Shown piece after piece: positions 53,446-64,000 of a stretch of 64,000 nucleotides of DNA. The stretch lies in assembly GCA_020796225.1 (NCBI GenBank), contig CM036758.1, forward strand, positions 67,841,274 through 67,905,273, written 5' to 3'. Numbering within the stretch: position 1 is the first letter of the stretch; each line of letters starts with the position of its first letter. The stretch is from Arion vulgaris (Eukaryota > Mollusca > Gastropoda > Stylommatophora > Arionidae). Below the pieces are notes generated by a model. That model did no database searches, had not been told where the DNA came from, and saw only the letters and a list, made by a program, of their open reading frames with translations. A program made the translations under genes and the position numbers.

Positions 53446-54240
53446 GAGAAATATTGTGTTGAAAGTTGCTCTTTTTGTTTTCATTATTTGCATTTTAAAA
53501 TTGGTGCCATTTGTCCCATAATTTGATTTGCTTTGTTGCATCTGTGTTGGATTTCATTAGTTATTCTTCCGTTTAGCATTGATGCCCATGAAATCTAAAG
53601 CAGACAATGTACATATTTATCTCCTAATTTCGAAATGTATTCTCTTTCTGGATCTAAACTGAGCACATTTAACTCACAACATTTGCTTAATATCTTTTCC
53701 TGCCGTCTAATTGCCATTTTACATGGTCCTAGATATATGTTGCCCATCAGACAAACGCCCTCTTTACTCCTAACTCCCAGTTACGCCACTGATTATTATC
53801 CTGGAAAAAAGCCCATTAAAGAATCGTGGAATCAAAGATAACGAGAGAGCTAATGCAAGAAAATAAGACATTTACTTAAACAGAATTGAGTTTCTTTAGT
53901 TTTTATGGATAAATAAGGGCAAGAAGAGATAGACAATCATTGATTTAATGAAATGCAGGAGATCTGCATTCGCAGAGAAATTTAAAAAATGCGAAATAAA
54001 AACTTAAAAGTTTACGAAAATGCACTAAAATTGAAGTAATATCAATTTATCATGTAATGGAAAAAATTGAATTTCAAAAACTAGAGTTAAATTGTTTATA
54101 ATCTGCAAAAAATCCCGCAAGAACAACGCAATTAATTCATGTCTTTGTTTCTCACCGAGTTTGATGGTCATGTTAATTTTTGTTTAAGTTTTAACAAAAG
54201 AAAACGTAATTTCAGGCTTTTTGTAAAAGTAATATTGCTA
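53446..54240. other. AT-rich spacer, possibly decayed LINE
   Basis: 53450-53720 may continue LINE-P upstream on the minus strand, but no motif could be supported. Confidence 0.3.
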
Positions 54241-54244
54241 TTGA

Positions 54245-54780
54245 TTGTTATTTTTTTTACCTTTATATGGATATATAAAGTTATATAGTATTAAAACTAA
54301 ATTACGAATTTTCAATTCAAATGTTGTATCAATCCTAACATATGCTAGCGACAGTTGGAAAATGACTAAAGATATAGAAAACAAGTTGAATGTATTTGAA
54401 AATAGATGTCTGCGAAAAATGATGAATATAAAATGGAACGAATTCAGGAGAAGTGATGAAATCAGAGACATGTCTGGTCAACCACTAGTGACAACTGTTA
54501 TAAGAAAGAGAAGATGGAGATATGTTGGGCACACCTTGAGGAGAAATGATCAACGAATATCAAAGCAGACATTGAAGTGGGATGCAAAGGGTTCAAGAAA
54601 GAGGTCGACTTAAGGAGACCCTGAAGCGAACTTTGCTGAGAGAGGCAGGAAATATCGGTCTCAGTTCCATGGAGGAGATTTAGCGAGTTGCCCAGGATAG
54701 AGCGGTATGGAGAAATTACTTGCAGGCCCTATGTAACGTATAACGGTACGAGATGAATTATTATTATTATTATTATTTTT
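54245..54780 (+). pseudogene. LINE-Y ORF2 C-terminus with (ATT)n tail
   Basis: Open from 54245: KLRIFNSNVVSILTYASDSW, KMTKDIENKLNVFENRCLRK, MMNIKWNEFRRSDEIRDMSG, VIRKRRWRYVGHTLRRNDQR, ISKQTLKWDAKGSRKR. YASDSW stands where most LINEs have YGCETW. A frameshift follows, then LKETLKRTLLREAGNIGLSS, MEEI, stop, RVAQDRAVWRNYLQALCNV. Region after the RT; the RT itself is missing. Tail attattattatt. Confidence 0.8.
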
Positions 54781-54844
54781 AGATATATTTTTGTTCTGAA
54801 TCTCAATATTTCTATCCTTATTTAAGTGTTCTAAAGTCGAGGAT

Positions 54845-55025
54845 TGACTTCATTTCACAGTCTTACTCCTTATGGCTCGGTTTCTCTCTGCAGAAATGGC
54901 ACGAAACCTTCCAAGAGTATTGCACAAAGCACACAAACCGTAGCTCCATAAACAATCCTAGAAGTCTATAGAAAAATGTACTCGTGAACATAATGACACT
55001 GTCTGGATTCGAACCCACGAGCTGC
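54845..55025 (-). mobile_element. SINE-B copy, head truncated
   Basis: gattgacttcatttcacagt to box-B-like ggattcgaacccac; the A-box end is missing because LINE sequence starts directly. Confidence 0.75.
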
Positions 55026-55029
55026 AAAA

Positions 55030-55165
55030 CGCAATGGAACGGCTGAACAATGGAGTTGAAGGAGTGTGGCCTGACGTGGGAGACGGTTGGTAGAAAGGCA
55101 GCAGAACGGCAACAGTGGAAGTCTCTTGTGGAAGTCTTATGTGTCAATCGGGACACGAAGAGGAT
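55030..55165 (+). pseudogene. LINE ORF2 extreme C-terminus
   Basis: Reading GRKAAERQQWKSLVEVLCVN, RDTKRI. The A.xRQ.W.SLV..LC ending is the classic last block of RT-endonuclease LINE proteins. Too short for family placement. Confidence 0.65.
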
Positions 55166-55176
55166 ATAGATAGATA

Positions 55177-58100
55177 TTAGCCACTAATGATCCCAGTCTG
55201 TAGAAGAGCAACAGTGTGTGCTGGCTGACTTTAGCCACTAATGATCCCAGTCTGTAGAAGAGCAACAGTGTGCTGGCTGACTTTAGCCACTAATGATCCC
55301 AGTCTGTAGAAGAGCAGCAGTGTGTGCTGGCTGACTTTAGCCACTAATGATCCCAGTCTGTAGAAGAGCAACAGTGTGTGCTGGCTGACTTTAGCCACTA
55401 ATGATCCCAGTCTGTAGAAGAGCAACAGTGTGTGCTGGCTGACTTTAGCCACTAATGATCCCAGTCTGTAGAAGAGCAACAGTGTGTGCTGGCTGACTTT
55501 AGCCACTAATGATCCCAGTCTGTAAAAGAGCAGCAGTGTGCTGGCTGACTTTAGCCACTAATGATCCCAGTCTGTAGAAGAGCAACAGTGTGTGCTGGCT
55601 GACTTTAGCCACTAATGATCCCAGTCTGTAGAAGAGCAACAGTGTGTGCTGGCTGACTTTAGCCACTAATGATCCCAGTCTGTAGAAGAGCAACAGTGTG
55701 CTGGCTGACTTTAGCCACTAATGATCCCAGTCTGTAGAAGAGCAGCAGTTGTGCTGGCTGACTTTAGCCACTAATGATCCCAGTCTGTAGAAGAGCAACA
55801 GTGTGCTGGCTGACTTTAGCCACTAATGATCCCAGTCTGTAGAAGAGCAACAGTGTGTTGTCTGACTTTAGCCACTAATGACCACAGTCTGTAGAAGAGC
55901 AACAGTGTGCTGTCTGACTTTAGCCACTAATGATCCCAGTCTGTAGAAGAGCAGCAGTGTGTGCTGGCTGACTTTAGCCACTAATGATCCCAGTCTGTAG
56001 AAGAGCAACAGTGGGTTGTCTGACTTTAGCCACTAATGATCCCAGTCTGTAGAAGAGCAACAGTGTGTGCTGGCTGACTTTAGCCACTAATGATCCCAGT
56101 CTGTAGAAGAGCAGCAGTGTGTGCTGGCTGACTTTAGCCACTAATGATCCCAGTCTGTAGAAGAGCAGCAGTGTGTGCTGGCTGACTTTAGCCACTAATG
56201 ATCCCAGTCTGTAGAAGAGCAACAGTGTGTGCTGGCTGACTTTAGCCACTAATGATCCCAGTCTGTAGAAGAGCAGCAGTGTGCTGGCTGACTTTAGCCA
56301 CTAATGATCCCAGTCTGTAGAAGAGCAGCAGTGTGCTGTCTGACTTTAGCCACTAATGATCCCAGTCTGTAGAAGAGCAACAGTGTGCTGGCTGACTTTA
56401 GCCACTAATGATCCCAGTCTGTAGAAGAGCAACAGTGTGCTGTCTGACTTTAGCCACTAATGATCCCAGTCTGTAGAAGAGCAACAGTGTGCTGGCTGAC
56501 TTTAGCCACTAATGATCCCAGTCTGTAGAAGAGCAGCAGTGTGCTGGCTGACTTTAGCCACTAATGATCCCAGTCTGTAGAAGAGCAACAGTGGTGCTGG
56601 CTGACTTTAGCCACTAATGATCCCAGTCTGTAGAAGAGCAGCAGTGTGCTGGCTGACTTTAGCCACTAATGATCCCAGTCTGTAGAAGAGCAGCAGTGTG
56701 CTGTCTGACTTTAGCCACTAATGATCCCAGTCTGTAGAAGAGCAACAGTGTGCTGTCTGACTTTAGCCACTAATGATCCCAGTCTCAGTTAGAAGAGCAA
56801 CAGTGTTCTGTCTGACTTTAGCTACTAATGATCCCAGTCTGTAGAAGAGCAGCAGTGTGCTGGCTGACTTTAGCCACTAATGATCCCAGTCTGTAGAAGA
56901 GCAGCAGTGTGCTGGCTGACTTTAGCCACTAATGATCCCAGTCTGTAGAAGAGCAGCAGTGTGCTGTCTGACTTTAGCCACTAATGATCCCAGTCTGTAG
57001 AAGAGCAGCAGTGTGCTGGCTGACTTTAGCCACTAATGATCCCAGTCTGTAGAAGAGCAGTGTGTGCTGTCTGACTTTAGCCACTAATGATCCCAGTCTG
57101 TAGAAGAGCAGCAGTGTGCTGTCTGACTTTAGCCACTAATGATCCCAGTCTGTAGAAGAACAACAGTGTGCTGGCTGACTTTAGCCACTAATGATCCCAG
57201 TCTGTAGAAGAGCAACAGTGTGCTGTCTGACTTTAGCCACTAATGATCCCAGTCTGTAGAAGAGCAGCAGTGTGCTGTGCTTCTTAGCCACTAATGATCC
57301 AATCTGTAAAGAGCAGCAGTGTGTGTCTGAATTTAGCCACTAATGACCCAGTCTGTAGAAGAGCAGCAGTGTGCTGGCTAACTAGCCACTAATGATCCAG
57401 TCTATAGAAGAGCAGCAGTGTTGTCTGACTTTAGCCACTAATGATCCCAGTCTGTAGAAGAACAGCAGTGTGCTGTCTGACTTTACCACTAAGGATCCAG
57501 TCTGAGAAGAGCAGCAGTGTACTGTCTGCTTTGGAATAATGATCCCAGTCTGTAGAAGAGCAGTGTGCTGTCTGACTTTAGCCACTAATGATCCCAGTCT
57601 GTAGAAGAGCAGCAGTGTGCTGTCTGACTTTAGCCACTAATGATCCCAATCTGTAGAAGAGCAACAGTGTGCTGGCTGACTTTAGCCACTAATGATCCCA
57701 GTCTGTAGAAGAGCAACAGTGTGCTGTCTGACTTTAGCCACTAATGATCCCAGTCTGTAGAAGAGCAACAGTGTGCTGTCTGACTTTAGCCACTAATGAT
57801 CCCAGTCTGTAGAAGAGCAGCAGTGTACTGTCTGACTTTAGCCACTAATGATCCCAGTCTGTAGAAGAGCAGCAGTGTACTGTCTGACTTTAGCCACTAA
57901 TGATCCCAGTCTGTAGAAGAGCAGCAGTGTACTGTCTGACTTTAGCCACTAATGATCCCAGTCTGTAGAAAGCAGCAGTGTACTGTCTGACTTTAGCCAC
58001 TAATGATCCCAGTCTGTAGAAGAGCAGCAGTGTGTTGTCTGACTTTAGCCACTAATGATCCCAGTCTGTAGAAGAGCAGCAGTGTGTTGTCTGACTTTAG

Positions 58101-58463
58101 CCACTAATGATCCCAGTCTGTAGAAGAGCAGCAGTGTATGTCTGATTTTGCCACTAATGATCCAGTCTGTAGAAGGCAGCAGTGTGTGTCTGACTTTAGC
58201 CACTAATGATCCCAGTCTGTAGAAGAGCAGCAGTGTGCTGTCTGACTTTAGCCACTAATAATCCCAATCTGTAGAAGAGCAACAGTGTGCTGGTTGACTT
58301 TAGCCACTAATGATCCCAGTCTGTAGAAGAGCAGCAGTGTACTGTCTGACTTTAGCCACTAATGATCCCAGTCTGTAGAAGAGCAGCAGTGTACTGTCTG
58401 ACTTTAGCCACTAATGATCCCAGTCTGTAGAAGAGCAGCAGTGTGTGCTGGCTAACTTTAGGT
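55177..58463. repeat. 52/54-bp tandem array, about 62 units
   Basis: The unit joins tgactttagccactaatgat, cccagtctgtagaagagcag and cagtgtgctgtc. The first third is rich in the 54-bp form (tgtgtgctggc); later parts have the 52-bp tgctgtc and tactgtc forms. Units at 57280-57560 and 58130-58190 have many small deletions. Confidence 0.95.
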
Positions 58464-58477
58464 ACGTATGTTGAGGG

Positions 58478-58735
58478 CTCTTCCTCTTCTTCGAACGCTC
58501 CATATCGACCACTTGTTAACCACTCTGTATGATTTTATGTGATCTGAGCCTAAGAGCGATTAGACGTTTTCAATTATGCGCATACAATGAAGCCAGACAT
58601 CAATTTCTGCGATGCTTTTATTTATTAGGTAGCTTCCTAGGTCCTTCATCAATCGCCTCTTACGAAATGCCTTATAAATCGCAAGGTTACTATTCTTTGC
58701 TTTGTTTATGGGAACCGGCACCACAGGGTTCAAAT
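58478..58735 (-). mobile_element. SINE-D copy between two arrays
   Basis: ctcttcttcgaacgctccat to ggcaccacagggttc, with scattered one-base losses. Confidence 0.8.
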
Positions 58736-58903
58736 CACGGCAGATGGTCTAATTCCATCCCAAACATGGATAATCAAGATAACAATTTAATAGAAATGTA
58801 AAAATCCAAAGTTATCTCTGAATGTGATATAAACAATGATAACTGTATTTGATAACATAAACATGTCAGCGGATTTATTTATAAAAAAAACAGTTTAACG
58901 TAC

Positions 58904-61900
58904 TTTGGTTCATGTATAACATATTTTGATTCATGTATAACATATTTTGGTTCATGTATAACATATTTTGGTTCATGTATAACATATTTTGATTCATGTA
59001 TAACATATTTTGGTTCATGTATAACATATTTTGGTTCATGTATAACATATTTTGATTCATGTATAACATATTTTGGTTCATGTATAACATATTTTGATTC
59101 ATGTATAACATATTTTGATTCATGTATAACATATTTTGGTTTATGTATAACATATTTTGGTTCATGTATAACATATTTTATTCATGTATAACATATTTTG
59201 ATTCATGTATAACATATTTTGATTCATGTATAACATATTTTGTTTCATGTATAACATATTTTGGTTCATGTATAACATATTTTGGTTCATGTATAACATA
59301 TTTTGATTCATGTATAATATATTTTGATTCATGTATAACATATTTTGATTCATGTATAACATATTTTGGTTTATGTATAACATATTTTGATTCATGTATA
59401 ACATATTTTGATTCATGTATAACATATTTTGGTTCATGTATAACATATTTTGGTTCATGTATAACATATTTTGGTTCATGTATAACATATTTTGATTCAT
59501 GTATAACATATTTTGATTCATGTATAACATATTTTGGTTTATGTATAACATATTTTGATTCATGTATAACATATTTTGATTCATGTATAACATATTTTAT
59601 TCATGTATAACATATTTTGATTCATGTATAACATATTTTGATTCATGTATAACATATTTTGGTTCATGTATAACATATTTTGTTTCATGTATAACATATT
59701 TTATTCATGTATAACATATTTTGGTTCATGTATAACATATTTTGATTCATGTATAACATATTTTGATTCATGTATAACATAGTTTGGTTCATGTATAACA
59801 TATTTTGATTCATGTATAACATATTTTGGTTCATGTATAACATAGTTTGGTTCATGTATAACATATTTTGATTCATGTATAACATATTTTGGTTCATGTA
59901 TAACATATTTGCGTTCATGTATAACATATTTTGATTCATGTATAAATAGTTTGTTCATGTATAACATATTTATTCATGTATACAATTTGATTCATGTATA
60001 ACATATTTTGTTCATGTATAACATATTTTGATTCATGTATAACATATTTTGATTCATGTATAACATATTTTGATTCATGTATAACATATTTTTGATTCAT
60101 GTATAACATATTTTGGTTCATGTATAACATATTTTTGGTTCATGTATAACATATTTTGGTTCATGTATAACATATTTTGATTCATGTATAACATATTTTG
60201 GTTTATGTATAACATATTTTGATTCATGTATAACATATTTTGATTCATGTATAACATATTTTTGTTCATGTATAACATATTTTGTTCATGTATAACATAT
60301 TTTGGTTCATGTATAACATAGTTTGGTTCATGTATAACATATTTTGATTCATGTATAACATATTTTGTTTCATGTATAACATATGTTGATTCATGTATAA
60401 CATATTTTGATTCATGTATAACATATTTTGTTTCATGTATAACATATTTTGGTTCATGTATAACATATTTTGTTTCATGTATAACATATTTTGTTTCATG
60501 TATAACATATTTTGGTTCATGTATAACATATTTGATTCATGTATAACATATTTTGGTTCATGTATAACATAGTTTGATTCATGTATAACATATTTTGATT
60601 CATGTATAACATATTTTGGTTCATGTATAACATATTTTGATTCATGTATAACATATTTTGATTCATGTATAACATATTTTGGTTCATGTATAACATATTT
60701 TGTTTCATGTATAACATATTTTGGTTCATGTATAACATAGTTTGATTCATGTATAACATATTTTGGTTCATGTATAACATATTTGCGTTCATGTATAACA
60801 TATTTTGATTCATGTATAACATATTTTGGTTTATGTATAACATATTTTGATTCATGTATAACATATTTTGATTCATGTATAACATATTTTGGTTCATGTA
60901 TAACATATTTTGGTTCATGTATAACATATTTTGGTTCATGTATAACATAGTTTGGTTCATGTATAACATATTTTGGTTCATGTATAACATATTTTGGTTC
61001 ATGTATAACATATTTTGGTTCATGTATAACATATTTTGGTTCATGTATAACTTATTTTGGTTCATGTATAACATATTTTGATTCATGTATAACATAGTTT
61101 GATTCATGTAGAACATATTTTGGTTCATGTATAACATATTTTGATTCATGTATATTTTGATTCATGTATAACATATTTTGGTTCATGTATAACATATTTT
61201 GATTCATGTATAACATATTTTGATTCATGTATAACATATTTTGGTTCATGTATAACATATTTTGATTCATGTATAACATATTTTGATTCATGTATAACAT
61301 ATTTTGTTTCATGTATAACATATTTTGATTCATGTATAACATATTTTGGTTCATGTATAACATATTTTGATTCATGTATAATATATTTTGATTCATGTAT
61401 AACATATTTTGGTTCATGTATAACATATTTTGATTCATGTATAACATATTTTGTTTCATGTATAACATATTTTGGTTCATGTATAACATATTTGATTCAT
61501 GTATAACATATTTTGATTCATGTATAACATATTTTGGTTCATGTATAACATATTTTGATTCATGTATAACATAGTTTGATTCATGTATAACATATTTTGG
61601 TTCATGTATAACATATTTTGGTTTATGTATAACATATTTTGATTCATGTATAACATATTTTGATTCATGTATAACATAGTTTTGATTCATGTATAACATA
61701 TTTTGATTCATGTATAACATATTTTGTTTATGTATATTTATCTATATATTTGGTTCATGTATAACATATTTTGATTCATGTATAACATATTTTGATTCAT
61801 GTATAACATAGTTTGATTCATGTATAACATATTTTGGTTCATGTATAACATATTTTGGTTCATGTATAACATATTTTGATTCATGTATAACATATTTTGA

Positions 61901-62926
61901 TTCATGTATAACATATTTTGATTCATGTATAACATATTTTGATTCATGTATAACATAGTTTTGATTCATGTATAACATATTTTGGTTCATGTATAACATA
62001 TTTGCGTTCATGTATAACATAGTTTTGATTCATGTATAACATATTTTGAGTTCATGTATAACATATTTTGGTTCATGTATAACATATTTTGTTTCATGTA
62101 TAACATATTTTGTTTCATGTATAACATATTTTGATTCATGTATAACATATTTTGATTCATGTATAACATAGTTTGATTCATGTATAACATATTTTGGTTC
62201 ATGTATAACATATTTTGATTCATGTATAACATATTTTGATTCATGTATAACATATTTTGGTTCATGTATAACATATTTTGTTTCATGTATAACATATTTT
62301 GATTCATGTATAACATATTTTGTTTCATGTATAACATATTTTGATTCATGTATAACATATTTTGGTTCATGTATAACATATTTTGTTTCATGTATAACAT
62401 ATTTTGTTTCATGTATAACATATTTTGTTTCATGTATAACATATTTTGTTTCATGTATAACATATTTTGATTCATGTATAACATATTTTGTTCATGTATA
62501 ATATATTTTGATTCATGTATAACATATTTTGGTTCATGTATAACATATTTTGGTTCATGTATAACATATTTTGTTTCATGTATAACATATTTTGTTTCAT
62601 GTATAACATATTTTGGTTCATGTATAACATATTTTGATTCATGTATAACATATTTTGGTTCATGTATAACATATTTTGTTTCATGTATAACATATTTTGA
62701 TTCATGTATAACATATTTTGATTCATGTATAACATATTTTGTTTCATGTATAACATATTTTGGTTCATGTATAACATATTTTGATTCATGTATAACATAT
62801 TTTTGATTCATGTATAACATATTTTGATTCATGTATAACATATTTTGATTCATGTATAACATATTTTGGTTATGTATAACATAGTTTGATTCATGTATAA
62901 CATAGTTTGATTCATGTATAACATAA
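58904..62926. repeat. 21-bp AT-rich satellite, about 190 units
   Basis: The unit reads ttcatgtataacatattttg plus one variable base (a, g or t). Variants ggttt (c lost), catagttt and tttgcg recur. The core atgt-ata-acat is a near-palindrome. The 7-codon period gives open frames on both strands (MLYMNQN and CITYFDS repeats, up to 345 residues), which are artefacts. Confidence 0.97.
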
Positions 62927-63034
62927 AATAAAGATTGCTGGAAAGAAAATGAAAATAAAGGAACGTTAATTAAATACAGATATTTTCTTCCGTTAAGTAT
63001 TGACACATGTTTATCATCATCAAATACTTTAAGA

Positions 63035-63535
63035 GAACTTACCACCCCAATAGTCCTCTGAATCTCTGCCTCTCATATGCCAGATCTCCTGCTGCTCAGC
63101 ATATGTTCAACTCATCAGTTATATCCTAATCCATCTTCCGTGATCTTCCTCTTTCTTTGCCAGTTATGCCTCCTTCCGTGATGTCTTCTCAGCCCTTAAT
63201 GTCTTTTATATGTCGACAATTACTGATTTTCTTTTCTAATTTCATGCACCAGACAGTTTATTTGATTTTGAGTTCTTTCTAGATAGATCTATTTGCTCTC
63301 TGTCCATGATATACGAAGGCTCTTCTGTACAGTTATATTCAAAAGCAAATATATTTTTCTGCTGCCTTATTAAATGTCCATGCATCACACCATACGTTGT
63401 CATGGGAATATGCATGTCTTAGTATTCTGATCTTAGATAAATGTTCACCTGTTAAACCTATGTATAGAGATTTGAACTCTAGAACAGTGTTAGTTACTGT
63501 TGTTTGTTTATGACCCCATCCAATAGCACTCAAGA
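63035..63535 (-). pseudogene. LINE-T ORF2 C-terminus, longest minus-strand copy
   Basis: From 63533 downward: NTVLEFKSLYIGLTGEHLSK, IRILRHAYSHDNVWCDAWTF, NKAAEKYICF, then decayed SWTEQ..DRSI, a basic GKERGRSRKMD block and DLAYERQRF near 63080. CDAWTF equals CEAWTF at 46.2 kb. No tail is seen at the left; the element ends about 110 bp from the satellite. Confidence 0.7.
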
Positions 63536-64000
63536 AGCTATATAGACATTCAGTCTAGCCTAGCATCTGTTAAATCGCATTCATGCAGATATTTATATGT
63601 ATATGGTTACACTAATACATATCTATCCCTCTATAACATTTGATTGTAAATTTCTAATTCGATATAAATGCATCATCAATTCTTTGTTCTTTAAGGCAGC
63701 GCTGAAAGCATTTAGTCGAATGAAATGAGATTCCACGTTTAAATTACTTTCTTTTTTACTCAATTTAATTGTAGCATAGCAACAATGTAACTTGTGATGG
63801 AAACAAAAATTTAAACTTTCGTACAGTTCACTGATTTGGGAGGCGTTCTTATTTATTCTTGTCTGACGATTAAAAAACGCTTGCTGTAGTAACCACCTTC
63901 TTCTTCTGCGTTCGCCCGCTGTAAATTCAGGCGATAGCCATGACGCCTGGTTTTGCGCTTCTGACTAATTTGTTCCGTGAAGGCCTGCTTCTTCCATTTG
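63536..64000. other. Spacer with the start of a shared short repeat
   Basis: 63905-64000 (cgatagccatgacgcctggt, gcttctgactaatttgttcc) matches the short repeat at 13.60-13.68 kb in inverse orientation and 25.5 kb in part. The element continues beyond the window. Confidence 0.45.

Noticed and set aside
50630..58463. CRISPR array
   Set aside because: Repeats are tandem without unique spacers, and the setting is a eukaryotic genome.
62008..63045. 345-residue open frame on the minus strand (and similar frames through 58.9-62.9 kb)
   Set aside because: It is the 21-bp satellite read in a stop-free frame; both strands are open for the same reason and there is no promoter, domain or codon bias.
1..64000. 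A complete novel gene system or intact autonomous transposon
   Set aside because: No retroelement here retains its RT or endonuclease domain, no transposase was found, and no operon-like or multi-exon structure could be supported.

Overview
This looks like repeat-rich nuclear DNA of an animal. I could not support a single host protein-coding gene, rRNA gene or functional tRNA gene. The retroelement types (RT-endonuclease LINE tails, RNase H LINEs, tRNA-derived SINEs, hAT-type MITEs, Penelope-like remnants) and the AT-rich base composition suggest an invertebrate. I favour a mollusc from general resemblance of the LINE tails, but nothing in the window proves it.

Layout. 1-34.8 kb is a dense patchwork of old, mostly 5'-truncated retroelement copies and small DNA transposons in AT-rich spacer, with a few short tandem arrays (2.1, 10.8, 14.5, 21.0, 26.8-27.3 kb). 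34.9-43.6 kb holds four very different tandem arrays in a row. 43.6-50.6 kb returns to retroelement debris. 50.6-62.9 kb is dominated by three large arrays: about 53-bp units at 50.6-52.6, about 52-bp units at 55.2-58.5 and 21-bp units at 58.9-62.9. The last 1 kb is retroelement debris again.

Family nicknames used below, assigned here from internal comparison only. LINE-K: zinc-knuckle C-terminus, (GAA)n tail. LINE-H: RNase H C-terminus. LINE-Z: C2H2-finger C-terminus. LINE-T: WTEKR motif, (GAT)n tail. LINE-G: (GATAA)n tail. LINE-Y: (ATT)n tail. LINE-P: PTDS motif. LINE-R: RPKHTWRR-type tail. LINE-C: (CAAT)n tail. SINE-A, B and F have tRNA-like heads, and SINE-C probably does. SINE-D and D' are related about 250-265 bp SINEs with (GAA)n tails. 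MITE-1 to MITE-5 are hAT-like, with 8-bp target duplications.

The most interesting signal is that several tandem arrays are expansions of pieces of the local transposons. The 28/29-bp array at 39.9-42.2 kb runs directly into LINE-T coding sequence and its unit is a LINE-T ORF2 segment. The 39-bp array at 38.5 kb and the 9-bp array at 43.5 kb come from the same stretch of LINE-P. The CT-rich array at 34.9-38.4 kb sits in LINE-K. Two small arrays come from SINE-B. The window therefore looks like a place where retrotransposon 3' coding ends are turned into satellite DNA. Second is a clean nesting history, including MITE-3 containing SINE-D containing LINE-H at 18.1-19.5 kb, readable from target-site duplications. 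Third is a pair of hammerhead-ribozyme-like motifs in Penelope-like remnants. All family assignments come from reading by eye and from internal comparison; no database search was possible.
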